Below the pieces are notes generated by a model. It was not told the origin of the DNA. It was given only the letters and a program-made list of their open reading frames with translations, and ran no database searches. Both the position numbers and the translations under genes were made by a program. Below, piece by piece: positions 36,245-45,198 of a stretch of DNA of 64,000 nucleotides. Numbering within the stretch: position 1 is the stretch's first letter; the number at the start of each line of letters is the position of its first letter. The stretch is taken from assembly GCF_025628965.1 (NCBI RefSeq), contig NZ_JAOTEN010000001.1, positions 930,001 to 994,000 of the forward strand, written 5' to 3'. Source of the DNA: Chryseobacterium gilvum (GTDB lineage Bacteria > Bacteroidota > Bacteroidia > Flavobacteriales > Weeksellaceae).

Positions 36245-37744
36245 ATGGAAAGTTCAGACCTTCATAAAAGTGAATATTTAAAACAGTTTGAGACTCAGAC
36301 CTACGGAAGAAATCTTTTCCGTACACAGGAAGAGGAGCGGCTGGATGCGCCCAATGAGGAGTGCGGTATCTTTGGGATGTATTCTGATCATGATCTGGAT
36401 ACGTTTTCTCTTTCCCAGTTCGGGCTTTTTGCCTTACAGCACAGAGGCCAGGAAGCTTGCGGTATTTCGGTTTTAAAAGACGGTAAAATTACCAATATGA
36501 AAGATGAAGGGTTGGTTTTGGATGTTTATAAAGATATTCAGGAACCTGAAGCTTTTATGGGAAATTCTGCGATCGGACATACCCGTTATACCACTGCAGG
36601 AGATAAAAAGAAATACAATTTTCAGCCTTTTTTCGCGAAAAACGAATACGATCAGATTATACTTTCTATCGCGCACAATGGTAATTTAACCAATGCGAGA
36701 GAATTAAAAAACGAATTGGAAGCCGAAGGCGTGGTGTTTCGGGCAACTTCCGATTCTGAGGTTATTTTAAGATTAATTCAGAAGAATCTTGACTTAGGGC
36801 TCCGTGGTGCTATTAAGGCGACGATGGAAAAAATTGAAGGCGCATATTCTGTAGTCGGAATGACCAGAAATAAGTTTTTCGCATTCAGGGACTTTAACGG
36901 AATTCGGCCATTGGTTTTGGGTGCGGTTGATGAAAAAACGTATGTTGCCGCTTCAGAATCGGTAGCTTTAGATGCAGTCGGCGCACAGTACGTGCGCGAT
37001 ATTTTGCCGGGAGAAATTATTTATACCAATGAAAACGAACCCGGAAAGCTGCATTCGTACATGGTGAATGAAGAGAGAGGCAAACAAAGAATCTGCTCAT
37101 TTGAATATATCTATTTTGCAAGGCCGGATTCTACTTTGGAAAATATCAATGTATATGAAATCCGTGAAAAATCAGGCGAAAAAATCTGGGAACAGGCTCC
37201 TGTAGAGGCAGATCTTGTGATTGGAGTTCCTGATTCGGGAGTACCGGCTGCGATTGGTTTTTCAAAAGCTTCGGGAATCCCTTTCCGTCCGGTTCTCATT
37301 AAAAACAGATATATCGGAAGAAGTTTTATTGTACCCACTCAGGAAATGAGAGAAAGAGTAGTGAATCTGAAACTGAATCCTATTATTTCTGAAATTAAAG
37401 GCAAAAGAGTAGTGATCATTGATGATTCAATTGTTCGTGGAACGACCTCAAAAAGATTGGTTAAAATCTTAAAAGAAGCGGGTGTAAAAGAAATTCACTT
37501 CAGAAGTGTTTCTCCGCCAATTATTGCACCTTGTTATTTAGGAATCGATACACCGTCAAAAGATGACTTGATTTCTGCTAATATGACCACAGAAGAATTA
37601 AGAATTTATCTGGGAGTAGATTCTCTGGAGTTTTTGAGTACAGAAAACCTCAAAGAAATTTTAGGGTCTTCTAACCATTGTTTCGGTTGTTTTACCGAGC
37701 AATATCCTGTTGAAAAGGGTGAAGAAATAGAATTGTTCAATTAA
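36245..37744 (+). CDS. purF: Amidophosphoribosyltransferase
   Basis: The 499-residue enzyme makes phosphoribosylamine from PRPP and glutamine, the first committed purine step. An N-terminal glutaminase (class II) domain has the nucleophile at Cys40 (NEECGIFG), which implies removal of a propeptide of about 39 residues. The C-terminal type I phosphoribosyltransferase domain carries the PRPP motif VVIIDDSIVRGTTS. CFGC near the end suggests cysteine ligands of the [4Fe-4S] cluster seen in the Bacillus-type enzyme, although the first ligands are not certain. It ends at a strong bidirectional terminator. Confidence 0.95.
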   Translation: MESSDLHKSEYLKQFETQTYGRNLFRTQEEERLDAPNEECGIFGMYSDHDLDTFSLSQFGLFALQHRGQEACGISVLKDGKITNMKDEGLVLDVYKDIQEPEAFMGNSAIGHTRYTTAGDKKKYNFQPFFAKNEYDQIILSIAHNGNLTNARELKNELEAEGVVFRATSDSEVILRLIQKNLDLGLRGAIKATMEKIEGAYSVVGMTRNKFFAFRDFNGIRPLVLGAVDEKTYVAASESVALDAVGAQYVRDILPGEIIYTNENEPGKLHSYMVNEERGKQRICSFEYIYFARPDSTLENINVYEIREKSGEKIWEQAPVEADLVIGVPDSGVPAAIGFSKASGIPFRPVLIKNRYIGRSFIVPTQEMRERVVNLKLNPIISEIKGKRVVIIDDSIVRGTTSKRLVKILKEAGVKEIHFRSVSPPIIAPCYLGIDTPSKDDLISANMTTEELRIYLGVDSLEFLSTENLKEILGSSNHCFGCFTEQYPVEKGEEIELFN

Positions 37745-37766
37745 AAACAATTATTTATTGATCAAT

Positions 37767-37805
37767 AAAAAAAAAGTCAGGCTTCAAATGAAGCCTGACT
37801 TTTTT
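37767..37805. terminator. Bidirectional terminator between purF and the porin gene
   Basis: The 16-bp stem AAAAAGTCAGGCTTCA (37771-37786) pairs with its complement (37789-37804), with A/T tracts on both sides. Confidence 0.92.
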
Positions 37806-37824
37806 ATAAGGTGTGGAGTTCTTA

Positions 37825-38481
37825 TTAGAATTTATAAGCTAAACCTACTTGGAACACATTGTTTCTGATTGCATCAGCTCCGTTTGGTCTGTCTTTAGCA
37901 ACATCTGTAAGTCCTGCAACATATCTTGCTGTAATACCGATGTTATCTGTAAAGTAATAACCTGCTCCTAAACCGATACCAACATTGAATGTGTTGAAGT
38001 TATCTTTATAGTTATCAGATTCTGCCAATACATCATTATTAGTTTCGTTTTTAGCTTTGTTTTTAGCGCTAACCATGAAACCAAATTCTGGACCTGCTTC
38101 TACATAGAAACTTGGAATGAAGTTATATTGAAACATTACAGGTACTGTAATATAATCAAAGTGGTTTGCATAAGAATATCTGTTTCCTGCTACAACATAG
38201 TCATACTTATCACCATATTGAGAATATAATAATTCCGGCTGAATGCTGAAAGATTCTGCTACAGGAATTGTTGCGAAAACACCTGCATTAAAACCTACTT
38301 TAGATCCTTGATCTTCCAATCCTTCGTCTTTAGATAGTGAAGAAACGTTCATTCCTGCTTTAATACCAAATCTTACATCTGATGAAGATGTTGATCTTGT
38401 AGTCGTTGTCGTTGTAGTCGTTGTCTGAGCGAATGCTAATGAACCCGCTGTAACCGCTAGTCCTAAAATTAACTTTTTCAT
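37825..38481 (-). CDS. Outer-membrane beta-barrel (porin family) protein
   Basis: The 218-residue protein has a signal peptide (MKKLILGLAVTAGSLAFA) and alternating beta strands with aromatic caps ending in the C-terminal VFQVGLAYKF, as in small OmpA/OmpW-like eight-stranded barrels. Directly after the signal cleavage site is a run of nine threonines, unusual for the family. It is monocistronic and convergent with purF. The cargo or role is unknown. Confidence 0.87.
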   Translation of the reverse strand: MKKLILGLAVTAGSLAFAQTTTTTTTTTRSTSSSDVRFGIKAGMNVSSLSKDEGLEDQGSKVGFNAGVFATIPVAESFSIQPELLYSQYGDKYDYVVAGNRYSYANHFDYITVPVMFQYNFIPSFYVEAGPEFGFMVSAKNKAKNETNNDVLAESDNYKDNFNTFNVGIGLGAGYYFTDNIGITARYVAGLTDVAKDRPNGADAIRNNVFQVGLAYKF

Positions 38482-38583
38482 AACTTAAATTTTTAATATT
38501 TACTATTTCTAATTTTAAATGGTTCGTCAAACCTTTCAATTTGACAAACAGTCTATTTCAAATTGTTTGCCAAAAATGTTTAT

Positions 38584-38599
38584 TATGACAAAAGTCATA
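38584..38599 (-). promoter_or_regulatory. Small palindrome upstream of the porin gene
   Basis: TATGAC-AAAA-GTCATA lies about 100 bases upstream of the porin ATG in an otherwise featureless 227-bp gap. It is a possible operator, and support is weak. Confidence 0.25.
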
Positions 38600-38708
38600 T
38601 TTTAAAAAATGAAAATTTGTAAAAAATTAAGATTCAATATTCTGATTTACAATAACTTAAATAATTAAACAATAGTTTAAATTAAATACGTTTTAATTTT
38701 TGTTAATT

Positions 38709-39755
38709 TTAAAAATCGGACAGTTTTCTATAAAAATCTAATGTGGCAGTAATATTTTCTGTCATACATTCATGATCAAATACAGAAGTTCCTACCCCCG
38801 AAAGCAGTGAAAAATTGATCCTGTTATCTGTGTTTTTCTTATCATTCAATAATAAATTGATTATGCTGCTGTTTGTGAAATCACTGATATCCACATCCGG
38901 ATAATATTTGCGGATCCCATCAATGACCTTTTGGCAGTCTTCTTCAGAAATTAAATTTTCAAGGTATGAAAGATAGGTCTCACAAATCATGCCTATTGCT
39001 ACCGCTTCCCCATGAAGAACAGGATTCTCTTTTTCTAAAAATAAACTTTCTATTGCATGACCGATCGTATGTCCGAAATTCAGAGTTTTTCTCACATTCT
39101 TTTCATAACAGTCTACTTTTACAATTTCCTCTTTAATGTCCATTGACGCTTTTATATAAGGAAAAACCGATTCCGCATCTATCTTATGAATCTTTATCAG
39201 CTCTTCCCAATGTAATTGATCTGCAATCAGACCGTGTTTCAGCATTTCTGCAAAGCCGCTCCTGAGTTCTTTATAAGGAAGTGTTTTTAAAAAATCAGTA
39301 AAAACAAAAATCTGTTCCGGAAAGCAGAACGTACCCACCATATTTTTATAGTGCATCAGATCGATCCCGGTTTTTCCACCGATTGAAGCATCGCACATTG
39401 ATAAAAGGGTAGTGGGAATGTTGATAAACCGGATTCCGCGTTTATAAGTTGATGCCACGAAACCTCCCATATCGGTAATCACACCTCCGCCAAGATTGAT
39501 CAGAAGTGCCTTTCTGTCAGCTTTCATCTCGGTCAGGATTTCCCATAAATGATTGGCGGTCTGAATATTCTTCATTTCTTCTCCCGCTTCTACTTCCAGA
39601 ATTTCCATGGGGATTTCAGTCTGCAAATTTCCCAATACTATGGGAAGACAGTAATCATGGGTGTTTTCATCCACCAGAATAAAAATTTTACTGAATGATT
39701 TTTCAGTCAGGAACTCATTCAATGCAGAAAAATCATCATTGAGTAGGGTTATCAT
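38709..39755 (-). CDS. aroB: 3-dehydroquinate synthase
   Basis: The 348-residue shikimate-pathway enzyme turns DAHP into 3-dehydroquinate using NAD and a metal. The NAD/phosphate loop GGGVITDMGGFVASTYKRG is present. The zinc ligands are seen in the FAEMLKHGLI, LNFGHTIGHAIE and LHGEAVAIGM regions. A divergent promoter pair separates it from the pseudouridine synthase gene: a -7 element at 39793-39800 (minus) and another at 39834-39841 (plus). Confidence 0.95.
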   Translation of the reverse strand: MITLLNDDFSALNEFLTEKSFSKIFILVDENTHDYCLPIVLGNLQTEIPMEILEVEAGEEMKNIQTANHLWEILTEMKADRKALLINLGGGVITDMGGFVASTYKRGIRFINIPTTLLSMCDASIGGKTGIDLMHYKNMVGTFCFPEQIFVFTDFLKTLPYKELRSGFAEMLKHGLIADQLHWEELIKIHKIDAESVFPYIKASMDIKEEIVKVDCYEKNVRKTLNFGHTIGHAIESLFLEKENPVLHGEAVAIGMICETYLSYLENLISEEDCQKVIDGIRKYYPDVDISDFTNSSIINLLLNDKKNTDNRINFSLLSGVGTSVFDHECMTENITATLDFYRKLSDF

Positions 39756-39792
39756 ATCCAGAATTATTTAAGATTAATCATAAACTATACGA

Positions 39793-39800
39793 CAAAGTTA
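39793..39800 (-). promoter_or_regulatory. -7 element of aroB
   Basis: TAACTTTG on the minus strand, 38 bases before the aroB ATG. Confidence 0.5.
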
Positions 39801-39833
39801 TGATTCTAAATTTTCAACTCGTAACTAAATTAG

Positions 39834-39841
39834 TATCTTTG
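39834..39841 (+). promoter_or_regulatory. -7 element of the pseudouridine synthase gene
   Basis: TATCTTTG on the plus strand, 14 bases before the ATG at 39856. Confidence 0.5.
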
Positions 39842-39855
39842 CAAAAATATTTAGA

Positions 39856-41013
39856 ATGAGCAGAGACAATAATAATTCAGGAAGACCTAAAAAACCAAGA
39901 TCTTCAACAAGAAACTCAGGAAGTTCTCGCGCTCCGAAATCTGGAAGCTCTTCAGAATCAAAATCTTTCAAAAAACCGTTTTCGAAAAGTGGTGAAAGAA
40001 CCGTTAATAGCTCAAGACCTTTTCAAAAATCTGATTCAAGAAGTGGCGAAAGAGATTTTGAAGGTCAAAATGATTCGAAATCTGAAAAAAAACCTTACAT
40101 CACCAATCAGAGTGAAGAAAGAAAATCTTTTTCGAAAACCAACTTTAAAAGAGGTGCAAACGAATCGAATACAAGAGGAAAATATGAAAGAGGCAGCTTA
40201 AAATACGGTAGAAAACCGGGAACCGGAAGCGATAGGGATGATGACAGAGCAAGATCTTTTGTACAGAAAAGAAGGTTTAAGAAGGTAGAAAAAGACGTCC
40301 ACAAAGATACGATCCGTCTTAATAAATACATAGCCAATTCCGGGATTTGCAGCAGGAGAGAAGCCGATGAACTGATTACTCAGGGCTTGGTAGAAGTGAA
40401 TGGCAAAGTAGTAAACGAAATGGGATATCAGGTTCAGAAAACAGATAAAGTAGTTTTTGACGGACAAAATATTACTCCTGAAAAGCCCGTTTACGTACTT
40501 TTAAACAAACCAAAAGGATATATCTCTACAACGAAAGATGACAAAGCCAGAAAAACGGTGATGGATCTGGTTGCTAATGCTTCGCCATACAGAGTTTTTC
40601 CTGTAGGAAGATTAGACCGGTCCACAACCGGCGTTATTCTTCTGACCAATGACGGACATATGACCAAAAAGCTGACGCACCCGTCTTTTGATGCGAAGAA
40701 AATTTATCATGTAACGCTGGATAAAAAGCTGACCAATGAAGACATGAAACTTATTGTAGAAGGAATCCGTCTGGAAGAAGGTGTTGCTACCGTAGATCAG
40801 ATTTCTTTTATCGAAGGGAAGCCAAGAAATGAAATAGGGATCGAAATACACATCGGTTGGAATCGTGTGATCAGAAGAATTTTCCAAAGATTGGGCTATG
40901 AAGTAGAAGCGCTGGACAGAGTGATGTTTGCAGGGCTTACAAAGAAAAATATCAAAAGAGGACACTGGAGAATCCTTACCGACTTGGAAGTGAATAACTT
41001 AAAGATGCTTTAA
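39856..41013 (+). CDS. rluB: RluB/RsuA-type 23S rRNA pseudouridine synthase with basic N-terminal extension
   Basis: The 385-residue protein carries about 145 N-terminal residues rich in Ser, Arg, Lys and Gly, probably disordered and RNA-binding. An S4 domain follows (IRLNKYIANSGICSRREADELI), then the pseudouridine synthase catalytic domain. The catalytic aspartate Asp254 lies in GRLDRSTTGVILLTNDG, and the RsuA-family tail IGWNRVIRRIFQRLGYEVEAL is present. RluB-type enzymes modify 23S rRNA near U2605. The low-complexity extension resembles those of other flavobacterial RNA-binding proteins. A terminator follows. Confidence 0.92.
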   Translation: MSRDNNNSGRPKKPRSSTRNSGSSRAPKSGSSSESKSFKKPFSKSGERTVNSSRPFQKSDSRSGERDFEGQNDSKSEKKPYITNQSEERKSFSKTNFKRGANESNTRGKYERGSLKYGRKPGTGSDRDDDRARSFVQKRRFKKVEKDVHKDTIRLNKYIANSGICSRREADELITQGLVEVNGKVVNEMGYQVQKTDKVVFDGQNITPEKPVYVLLNKPKGYISTTKDDKARKTVMDLVANASPYRVFPVGRLDRSTTGVILLTNDGHMTKKLTHPSFDAKKIYHVTLDKKLTNEDMKLIVEGIRLEEGVATVDQISFIEGKPRNEIGIEIHIGWNRVIRRIFQRLGYEVEALDRVMFAGLTKKNIKRGHWRILTDLEVNNLKML

Positions 41014-41040
41014 TTGTCGCTTTTCGAGCTAATTAAAATA

Positions 41041-41077
41041 AAAAAAGACGCAGTAGATTTACTCTGCGTCTTTTTTT
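41041..41077. terminator. Terminator between convergent genes
   Basis: AAGACGCAG (41045-41053) pairs with CTGCGTCTT (41064-41072), with an A-tract upstream and a T-tract downstream, so it may work in both directions. Confidence 0.85.
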
Positions 41078-41118
41078 ATGATTAATTAATACTTCGTCAA
41101 ATATTATCTGAAGATAAA

Positions 41119-41802
41119 CTAACTTTCCTTGATGATATAAATTGCCAACCAGAAAACGGTAAATAATATACTCAATACTAATATTCTTTTGCCGTGCTTT
41201 CTGTCTTTCTCATTGAAATAATACACCCTTTCACCATTAGGAAGCTGTTTCTTAAGCTTGATAATTGCTAATGCAATTGCATAGCTTACAAAGATCAGCA
41301 TTCCCCAAAGTAATGATACGAGACATCCGATTACTGCGAATATATATCCTGTGATGATATACGATTCAACTTCTTTTGGATTTTCATACCCATCTTGCAA
41401 TGTTTCCAGCCGTTTTTTATTCATCATTACGATCTCTTCTTGACTGATAACTTTCCCTCGGTTTTGTAAGATATTTTTCGCAGCCTGATAGTCAAATTCA
41501 TTCCATTCGTCTTTTTTGAGTATAATTTCCATCAGTTCTTCATCTGAATATTCCAATAAATAATATCCTTCCGGAATTGTTACTTCATGTGTAAAATAAT
41601 CAGAAATCAATTGATCAGCGATATCAAAATCATCCCGGGAAATTAAAATCTGGTATTCGATTTTACCCGGATTGGAGATGAAACTAGGGTCAAAATCTTT
41701 TTCATTATCAATAATTTCGTAAGGAATAGAATGATTCTGTAATATTGAGGCGATTTCTTCAATAATAAATTTATCAATACTTTTTCTGAATATACTTTTC
41801 AT
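41119..41802 (-). CDS. Hypothetical protein with C-terminal membrane helices
   Basis: The 227-residue protein has a soluble N-terminal half (about residues 1-95) that resembles a DUF2007-like signal domain (strands around IDNEKDF and YQILISRDDFDIADQLI). A central helical region follows, then three hydrophobic helices (about 145-190 and 208-225). Its start overlaps the nicotinamidase stop by one base, so it is translated from the same mRNA. No function can be assigned. Confidence 0.6.
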   Translation of the reverse strand: MKSIFRKSIDKFIIEEIASILQNHSIPYEIIDNEKDFDPSFISNPGKIEYQILISRDDFDIADQLISDYFTHEVTIPEGYYLLEYSDEELMEIILKKDEWNEFDYQAAKNILQNRGKVISQEEIVMMNKKRLETLQDGYENPKEVESYIITGYIFAVIGCLVSLLWGMLIFVSYAIALAIIKLKKQLPNGERVYYFNEKDRKHGKRILVLSILFTVFWLAIYIIKES

Positions 41803-42407
41803 TATCCTAAAACCGTTACCCCTTTCTGAATCATCTCAAAGATCGCATCTCTGTCATTATCAGGTTTTACATTCACAGCGCGCGTGCCGTTAAAATGAAG
41901 ACAGGTGATGTATCCGTTGTCAACCGCATCGGTGCAGGTAAACTTCACACAGTAATCCATAGCTAAACCAACAATCTCAACAAGCTGAATATCGTGATAC
42001 TTTAAGAAATCATCCAGACCGGTTTTCATAAAGTGATTATTGTCCTGAAAACCGCTGTAGCTGTCAATTTCCGGATTTTTACCTTTCTGTACAATATGGG
42101 TCACTTTCTCCCGGTTTAAATCTTTGTGAAATTCTGCCCCGAAAGTTCCTTCCACGCAATGATCTGGCCACATAAACTGCGGAACACCATTTAAAATGAT
42201 GCTTTCACCGACTTTTTTTCCATTATTGCTGGCAAAACTTTTATGATTGGCAGGATGCCAGTCTTGGGTGAGTACAATCTGGTCATACTCATTCTCTTCC
42301 ATAAGAAGATTAATATAAGGAATGATATCGTTTGCTCCAGGAACCGCCAAAGCTCCGCCTTCACAAAAATCATTCTGTACATCAACTATAATTAACGCTT
42401 TTTTCAT
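41802..42407 (-). CDS. pncA: Nicotinamidase/pyrazinamidase
   Basis: The 201-residue isochorismatase-fold hydrolase deamidates nicotinamide to nicotinate for NAD salvage. The catalytic triad is visible as Asp9 (IIVDVQNDF), Lys109 (VQKGKNPEIDSYSGF) and Cys153 (MDYCVKFT). Metal-binding residues lie around Asp49-His51 (TQDWHPANH). The length fits E. coli PncA. The downstream gene begins with a one-base overlap. Confidence 0.94.
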   Translation of the reverse strand: MKKALIIVDVQNDFCEGGALAVPGANDIIPYINLLMEENEYDQIVLTQDWHPANHKSFASNNGKKVGESIILNGVPQFMWPDHCVEGTFGAEFHKDLNREKVTHIVQKGKNPEIDSYSGFQDNNHFMKTGLDDFLKYHDIQLVEIVGLAMDYCVKFTCTDAVDNGYITCLHFNGTRAVNVKPDNDRDAIFEMIQKGVTVLG

Positions 42408-42614
42408 ATCGCTGTTGTTGTTATTTAAGATTATGAGTTGCCATTATTATCTATTTTTAATGGTGATTTTTGACAACATCATAGAATGTTTTAAATAAAT
42501 TTATCTTAAAACATTTGTCAAAAAAGCGTCCAAAATTTAATTATCGGACAAAACGGCATTTTAAAGTATCGATTTTCAATTAGAATAGGATAGAAAACAA
42601 GTCTGCAATTAGCT

Positions 42615-42622
42615 TATATTTG
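42615..42622 (+). promoter_or_regulatory. -7 element of the DEAD-box helicase gene
   Basis: TATATTTG on the plus strand, 16 bases before the ATG. The rest of the 231-bp upstream gap shows nothing else clear. Confidence 0.5.
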
Positions 42623-42638
42623 CAGCAAACAAATAGGT

Positions 42639-43781
42639 ATGTCATTTGAGTCTTCAGGATTATCCCACAATATTATTCAATCTGTTAAAAAGCTGGGTTA
42701 TTTAAAACCGTTTCCCATTCAGGAACAGGCAATTCCCGTTATTTTACAGGGCAAAGATCTTATGGCAATTGCGCAGACCGGCTCCGGAAAGACGGCTTGT
42801 TTTGTAATGCCGATCTTGGAGAAACTGCAGCATTCGGAGGTTAAAAAAGACCGGAATGTTCAGGTTTTAATATTGGTTCCTACACGTGAACTTGCGATTC
42901 AGATTGATGAAGTTTTCAGGGCTTTTACAGAAAATCTGAAAAGAGAAATCCGCACAATGGCTGTTTATGGTGGTGTTTCCATCAATCCACAGATGAAGGG
43001 GATGTTTGGTGTAGAAGTTCTTATTGCTACTCCCGGCCGCTTATTAGATCTGATTGATCATAACGCGTTGAGTATTTCGGGAATTCAGCATTTGGTAATT
43101 GATGAAGCAGACAAAATGTTTCAATTAGGTTTCGGTGAAGAAATGAATAAACTTTTTGCGATGATGCCTGCTGCGAAGCAGACTACATTGTTTTCTGCCA
43201 CACTGGATGATAAAGTTTCTGAGATGAAAGAACGCTTATCCATACATCCGGTAATGATCGAAATCAAGAAAGAAGAAGTTGAAATTGAGAATATTGAGCA
43301 ATTGGCATATCATGTCACTCCGGAAAACAAAGGGCCTTTTCTTCGTTATTTAATCAAAGAAAAAAAAGTTGAAAAAGCATTGATCTTTGTTTCATCGACA
43401 AGATCTGCAGATAATCTCGTGGAAAAACTGAAAAAAAATAAAATTAAAGCAGTAGCTATTCACAGTCAGAAATCGCAGGGCGCCCGAAGAAATAATTTAG
43501 AAGAATTTAAAGTGAATGGTGCTCAGATTCTGGTTGCAACAGACTTGATCGGTCGCGGTATTCACATCGAATCTCTGCCTTGTGTTATCAATTATGAGTT
43601 GCCCCGTTCACCTTTAGATTATATTCACCGTATCGGAAGAACAGGCCGCGCCGGTGAAAAAGGAACCGCCATCAATATCTTGACAGATGACGAATTGCAG
43701 CATTTCAGAGTGATTCAGAAAAAAATGGGGAAGAAGGTGACTCTGCAAAGAACCGGAGATATTGATTTGCATGGGTATTAG
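42639..43781 (+). CDS. DEAD-box RNA helicase
   Basis: The 380-residue two-RecA-domain helicase has a Q motif (F...YLKPFPIQEQAIP), motif I AQTGSGKT, motif II VIDEADKMF, motif III FSATLDD and motif VI HRIGRTGRAG. There is no long C-terminal extension, so it is a minimal RhlE/DbpA-like helicase for RNA unwinding. Bacterial partners cannot be told. Its promoter sits 16 bases upstream. The YfiT gene follows after 45 bp on the same strand. Confidence 0.93.
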   Translation: MSFESSGLSHNIIQSVKKLGYLKPFPIQEQAIPVILQGKDLMAIAQTGSGKTACFVMPILEKLQHSEVKKDRNVQVLILVPTRELAIQIDEVFRAFTENLKREIRTMAVYGGVSINPQMKGMFGVEVLIATPGRLLDLIDHNALSISGIQHLVIDEADKMFQLGFGEEMNKLFAMMPAAKQTTLFSATLDDKVSEMKERLSIHPVMIEIKKEEVEIENIEQLAYHVTPENKGPFLRYLIKEKKVEKALIFVSSTRSADNLVEKLKKNKIKAVAIHSQKSQGARRNNLEEFKVNGAQILVATDLIGRGIHIESLPCVINYELPRSPLDYIHRIGRTGRAGEKGTAINILTDDELQHFRVIQKKMGKKVTLQRTGDIDLHGY

Positions 43782-43826
43782 TAAAATTAATATTAAAACT
43801 AATTTATTAAATATCATTATAAAAAT

Positions 43827-44363
43827 ATGGACATTACAGATTACAAAAGATTTCCTATCGGACAATTTCAGGAACCTGATAACATCAGTGATATTGAACT
43901 CGACAAGCATATAAAAGTTATTAAAAATTTCCCCGAAAAGCTTAAAAATCTCATTGAAGATTTTTCTGATGATCAGCTGGATACACCGTACAGAGAAGGA
44001 GGATGGACGGTAAGACAGGTCATTCATCATCTTGCTGACAGCCATGCCAACAGTTTTATCAGGTTTAAGCTGGCTCTTACCGAAGAAAACCCGACGATAA
44101 AGCCTTACGATGAGGCAAAATGGGCAGAATTGCAGGACAGCATCAATATGCCCGTAAAACCCGCGATGAGAATGATTAAAGGAATCCACCAAAGATGGTA
44201 CGTCATCCTAAAATCTCTTACCAACAAACAATTTGAAAGAACATTTCACCATCCGGAAAAAGAAAAAGATAATAATCTCAGATATTATGTAGCGCTCTAT
44301 TCTTGGCATTGCCATCACCATTTTGCCCATATTGAAACTCTTAAAAACGAACAGGGTTGGTAA
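43827..44363 (+). CDS. YfiT-family bacillithiol transferase (DinB fold)
   Basis: The 178-residue metal-dependent thiol transferase family protein moves bacillithiol onto electrophiles in Firmicutes. The metal-binding histidine clusters are at residues 67-68 (VIHHLADSH) and 161-168 (WHCHHHFAHIE), and the family start YKRFPIGQF is intact. It heads a gene series with DUF1569, YtxJ and a Crp/Fnr regulator, all overlapping or abutting. That context supports a thiol-redox role. The bsh genes for bacillithiol synthesis are not in this window. Confidence 0.9.
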   Translation: MDITDYKRFPIGQFQEPDNISDIELDKHIKVIKNFPEKLKNLIEDFSDDQLDTPYREGGWTVRQVIHHLADSHANSFIRFKLALTEENPTIKPYDEAKWAELQDSINMPVKPAMRMIKGIHQRWYVILKSLTNKQFERTFHHPEKEKDNNLRYYVALYSWHCHHHFAHIETLKNEQGW

Positions 44364-44818
44364 AAAAGAGCCTTCATCACACTATATATTATGAAGAGAT
44401 TCTGAATAGGATTTCTGCCCTCTCGGAAGATTCCACACCTAAATGGGGAAAGATGAATGCTGCACAGATGCTGCATCATTGTCATCTAATTTTACAGATT
44501 CCTCTGCGCAAAATAGAACTGCCGAAGCTTCACTTCCTGTTAAAAGCGGTCGGAATTGCAACGAAAAAGGAAATACAAATTTTCAACAACGGAATTCCTC
44601 ATAATATGCCTACTTTTAAGAAAGTAATTGTTAATTTTGAATGTGACTTTCATGAGGCTGAAAAAAATCTTCAGATCACACTGAAAGAATACCTGGAAAC
44701 GTATAAAAATAATGACCTTCCCGGGAATCATGCTCTTTTCGGCGTGATGACACCGGAAGATTGGGGATTTTTAGAATATAAACACCTTAATCATCACCTT
44801 AAACAATTTAATGTATGA
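44357..44818 (+). CDS. DUF1569 protein
   Basis: The 153-residue protein has the DUF1569 layout, related to the DinB four-helix fold: KWGKMNAAQMLHHCHLILQIPL near residues 29-50 and NHALFGVMTPEDWGFLEYKHLNHHLKQF at the C-terminus, both with possible metal histidines. The start is TTG at 44357, overlapping the yfiT stop by 7 bp. No in-frame ATG occurs until residue 33. It lies in the thiol-stress operon and overlaps ytxJ by 4 bp. Confidence 0.78.
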   Translation: MVKKSLHHTIYYEEILNRISALSEDSTPKWGKMNAAQMLHHCHLILQIPLRKIELPKLHFLLKAVGIATKKEIQIFNNGIPHNMPTFKKVIVNFECDFHEAEKNLQITLKEYLETYKNNDLPGNHALFGVMTPEDWGFLEYKHLNHHLKQFNV

Positions 44819-45198
44819 GTTTTTTTGACAACATATTTGGAGGAAAACAAGGAGAGAATCAGTTAAAATCTTTTTGGAAGCCGATACAATCCGAACAAGA
44901 TCTGGAAAAGGCAATTGCAATGTCTTTTGAGAAAAAAATAGCCATATTTAAGCATTCTACAAGCTGTTTTATCAGTAAAACCGTTCTTAAAAATTTTGAA
45001 AAAGAGATAGAGCAGGCTGAAGAGTTTGGTGCGGATCTTTATTTTTTAGACCTCCTTGCACACAGAAATATTTCTAATAAAATTGCAGAAGATTTAGCGA
45101 TAAGACATGAAAGCCCGCAGCTGATCGTTATAGAAAACGGAAAAGCAGTCAATAATGCATCACATCAGGATATCACTCTAAGCCAGATTTTGTCATGA
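44815..45198 (+). CDS. ytxJ: YtxJ-like bacillithiol-system monothiol protein
   Basis: The 127-residue thioredoxin-fold protein has a single active-site Cys51 in KHSTSCFIS, the YtxJ pattern (HSTxCxIS), in place of CxxC. YtxJ proteins are proposed monothiol bacilliredoxins that reduce bacillithiol mixed disulfides. Its gene overlaps both neighbours by 4 bp (ATGA junctions), so it is translationally coupled to DUF1569 and to the Crp/Fnr gene. Confidence 0.87.
   Translation: MSFFDNIFGGKQGENQLKSFWKPIQSEQDLEKAIAMSFEKKIAIFKHSTSCFISKTVLKNFEKEIEQAEEFGADLYFLDLLAHRNISNKIAEDLAIRHESPQLIVIENGKAVNNASHQDITLSQILS

Noticed and set aside
38395..38450. Simple DNA repeat of the gttgt type
   Set aside because: It encodes the poly-threonine run of the porin gene, so it is not an independent DNA repeat.
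43614..44192. A 192-codon minus-strand open frame across the end of the helicase gene and YfiT
   Set aside because: It lies wholly opposite two well-supported plus-strand genes, and its composition shows no family signal.
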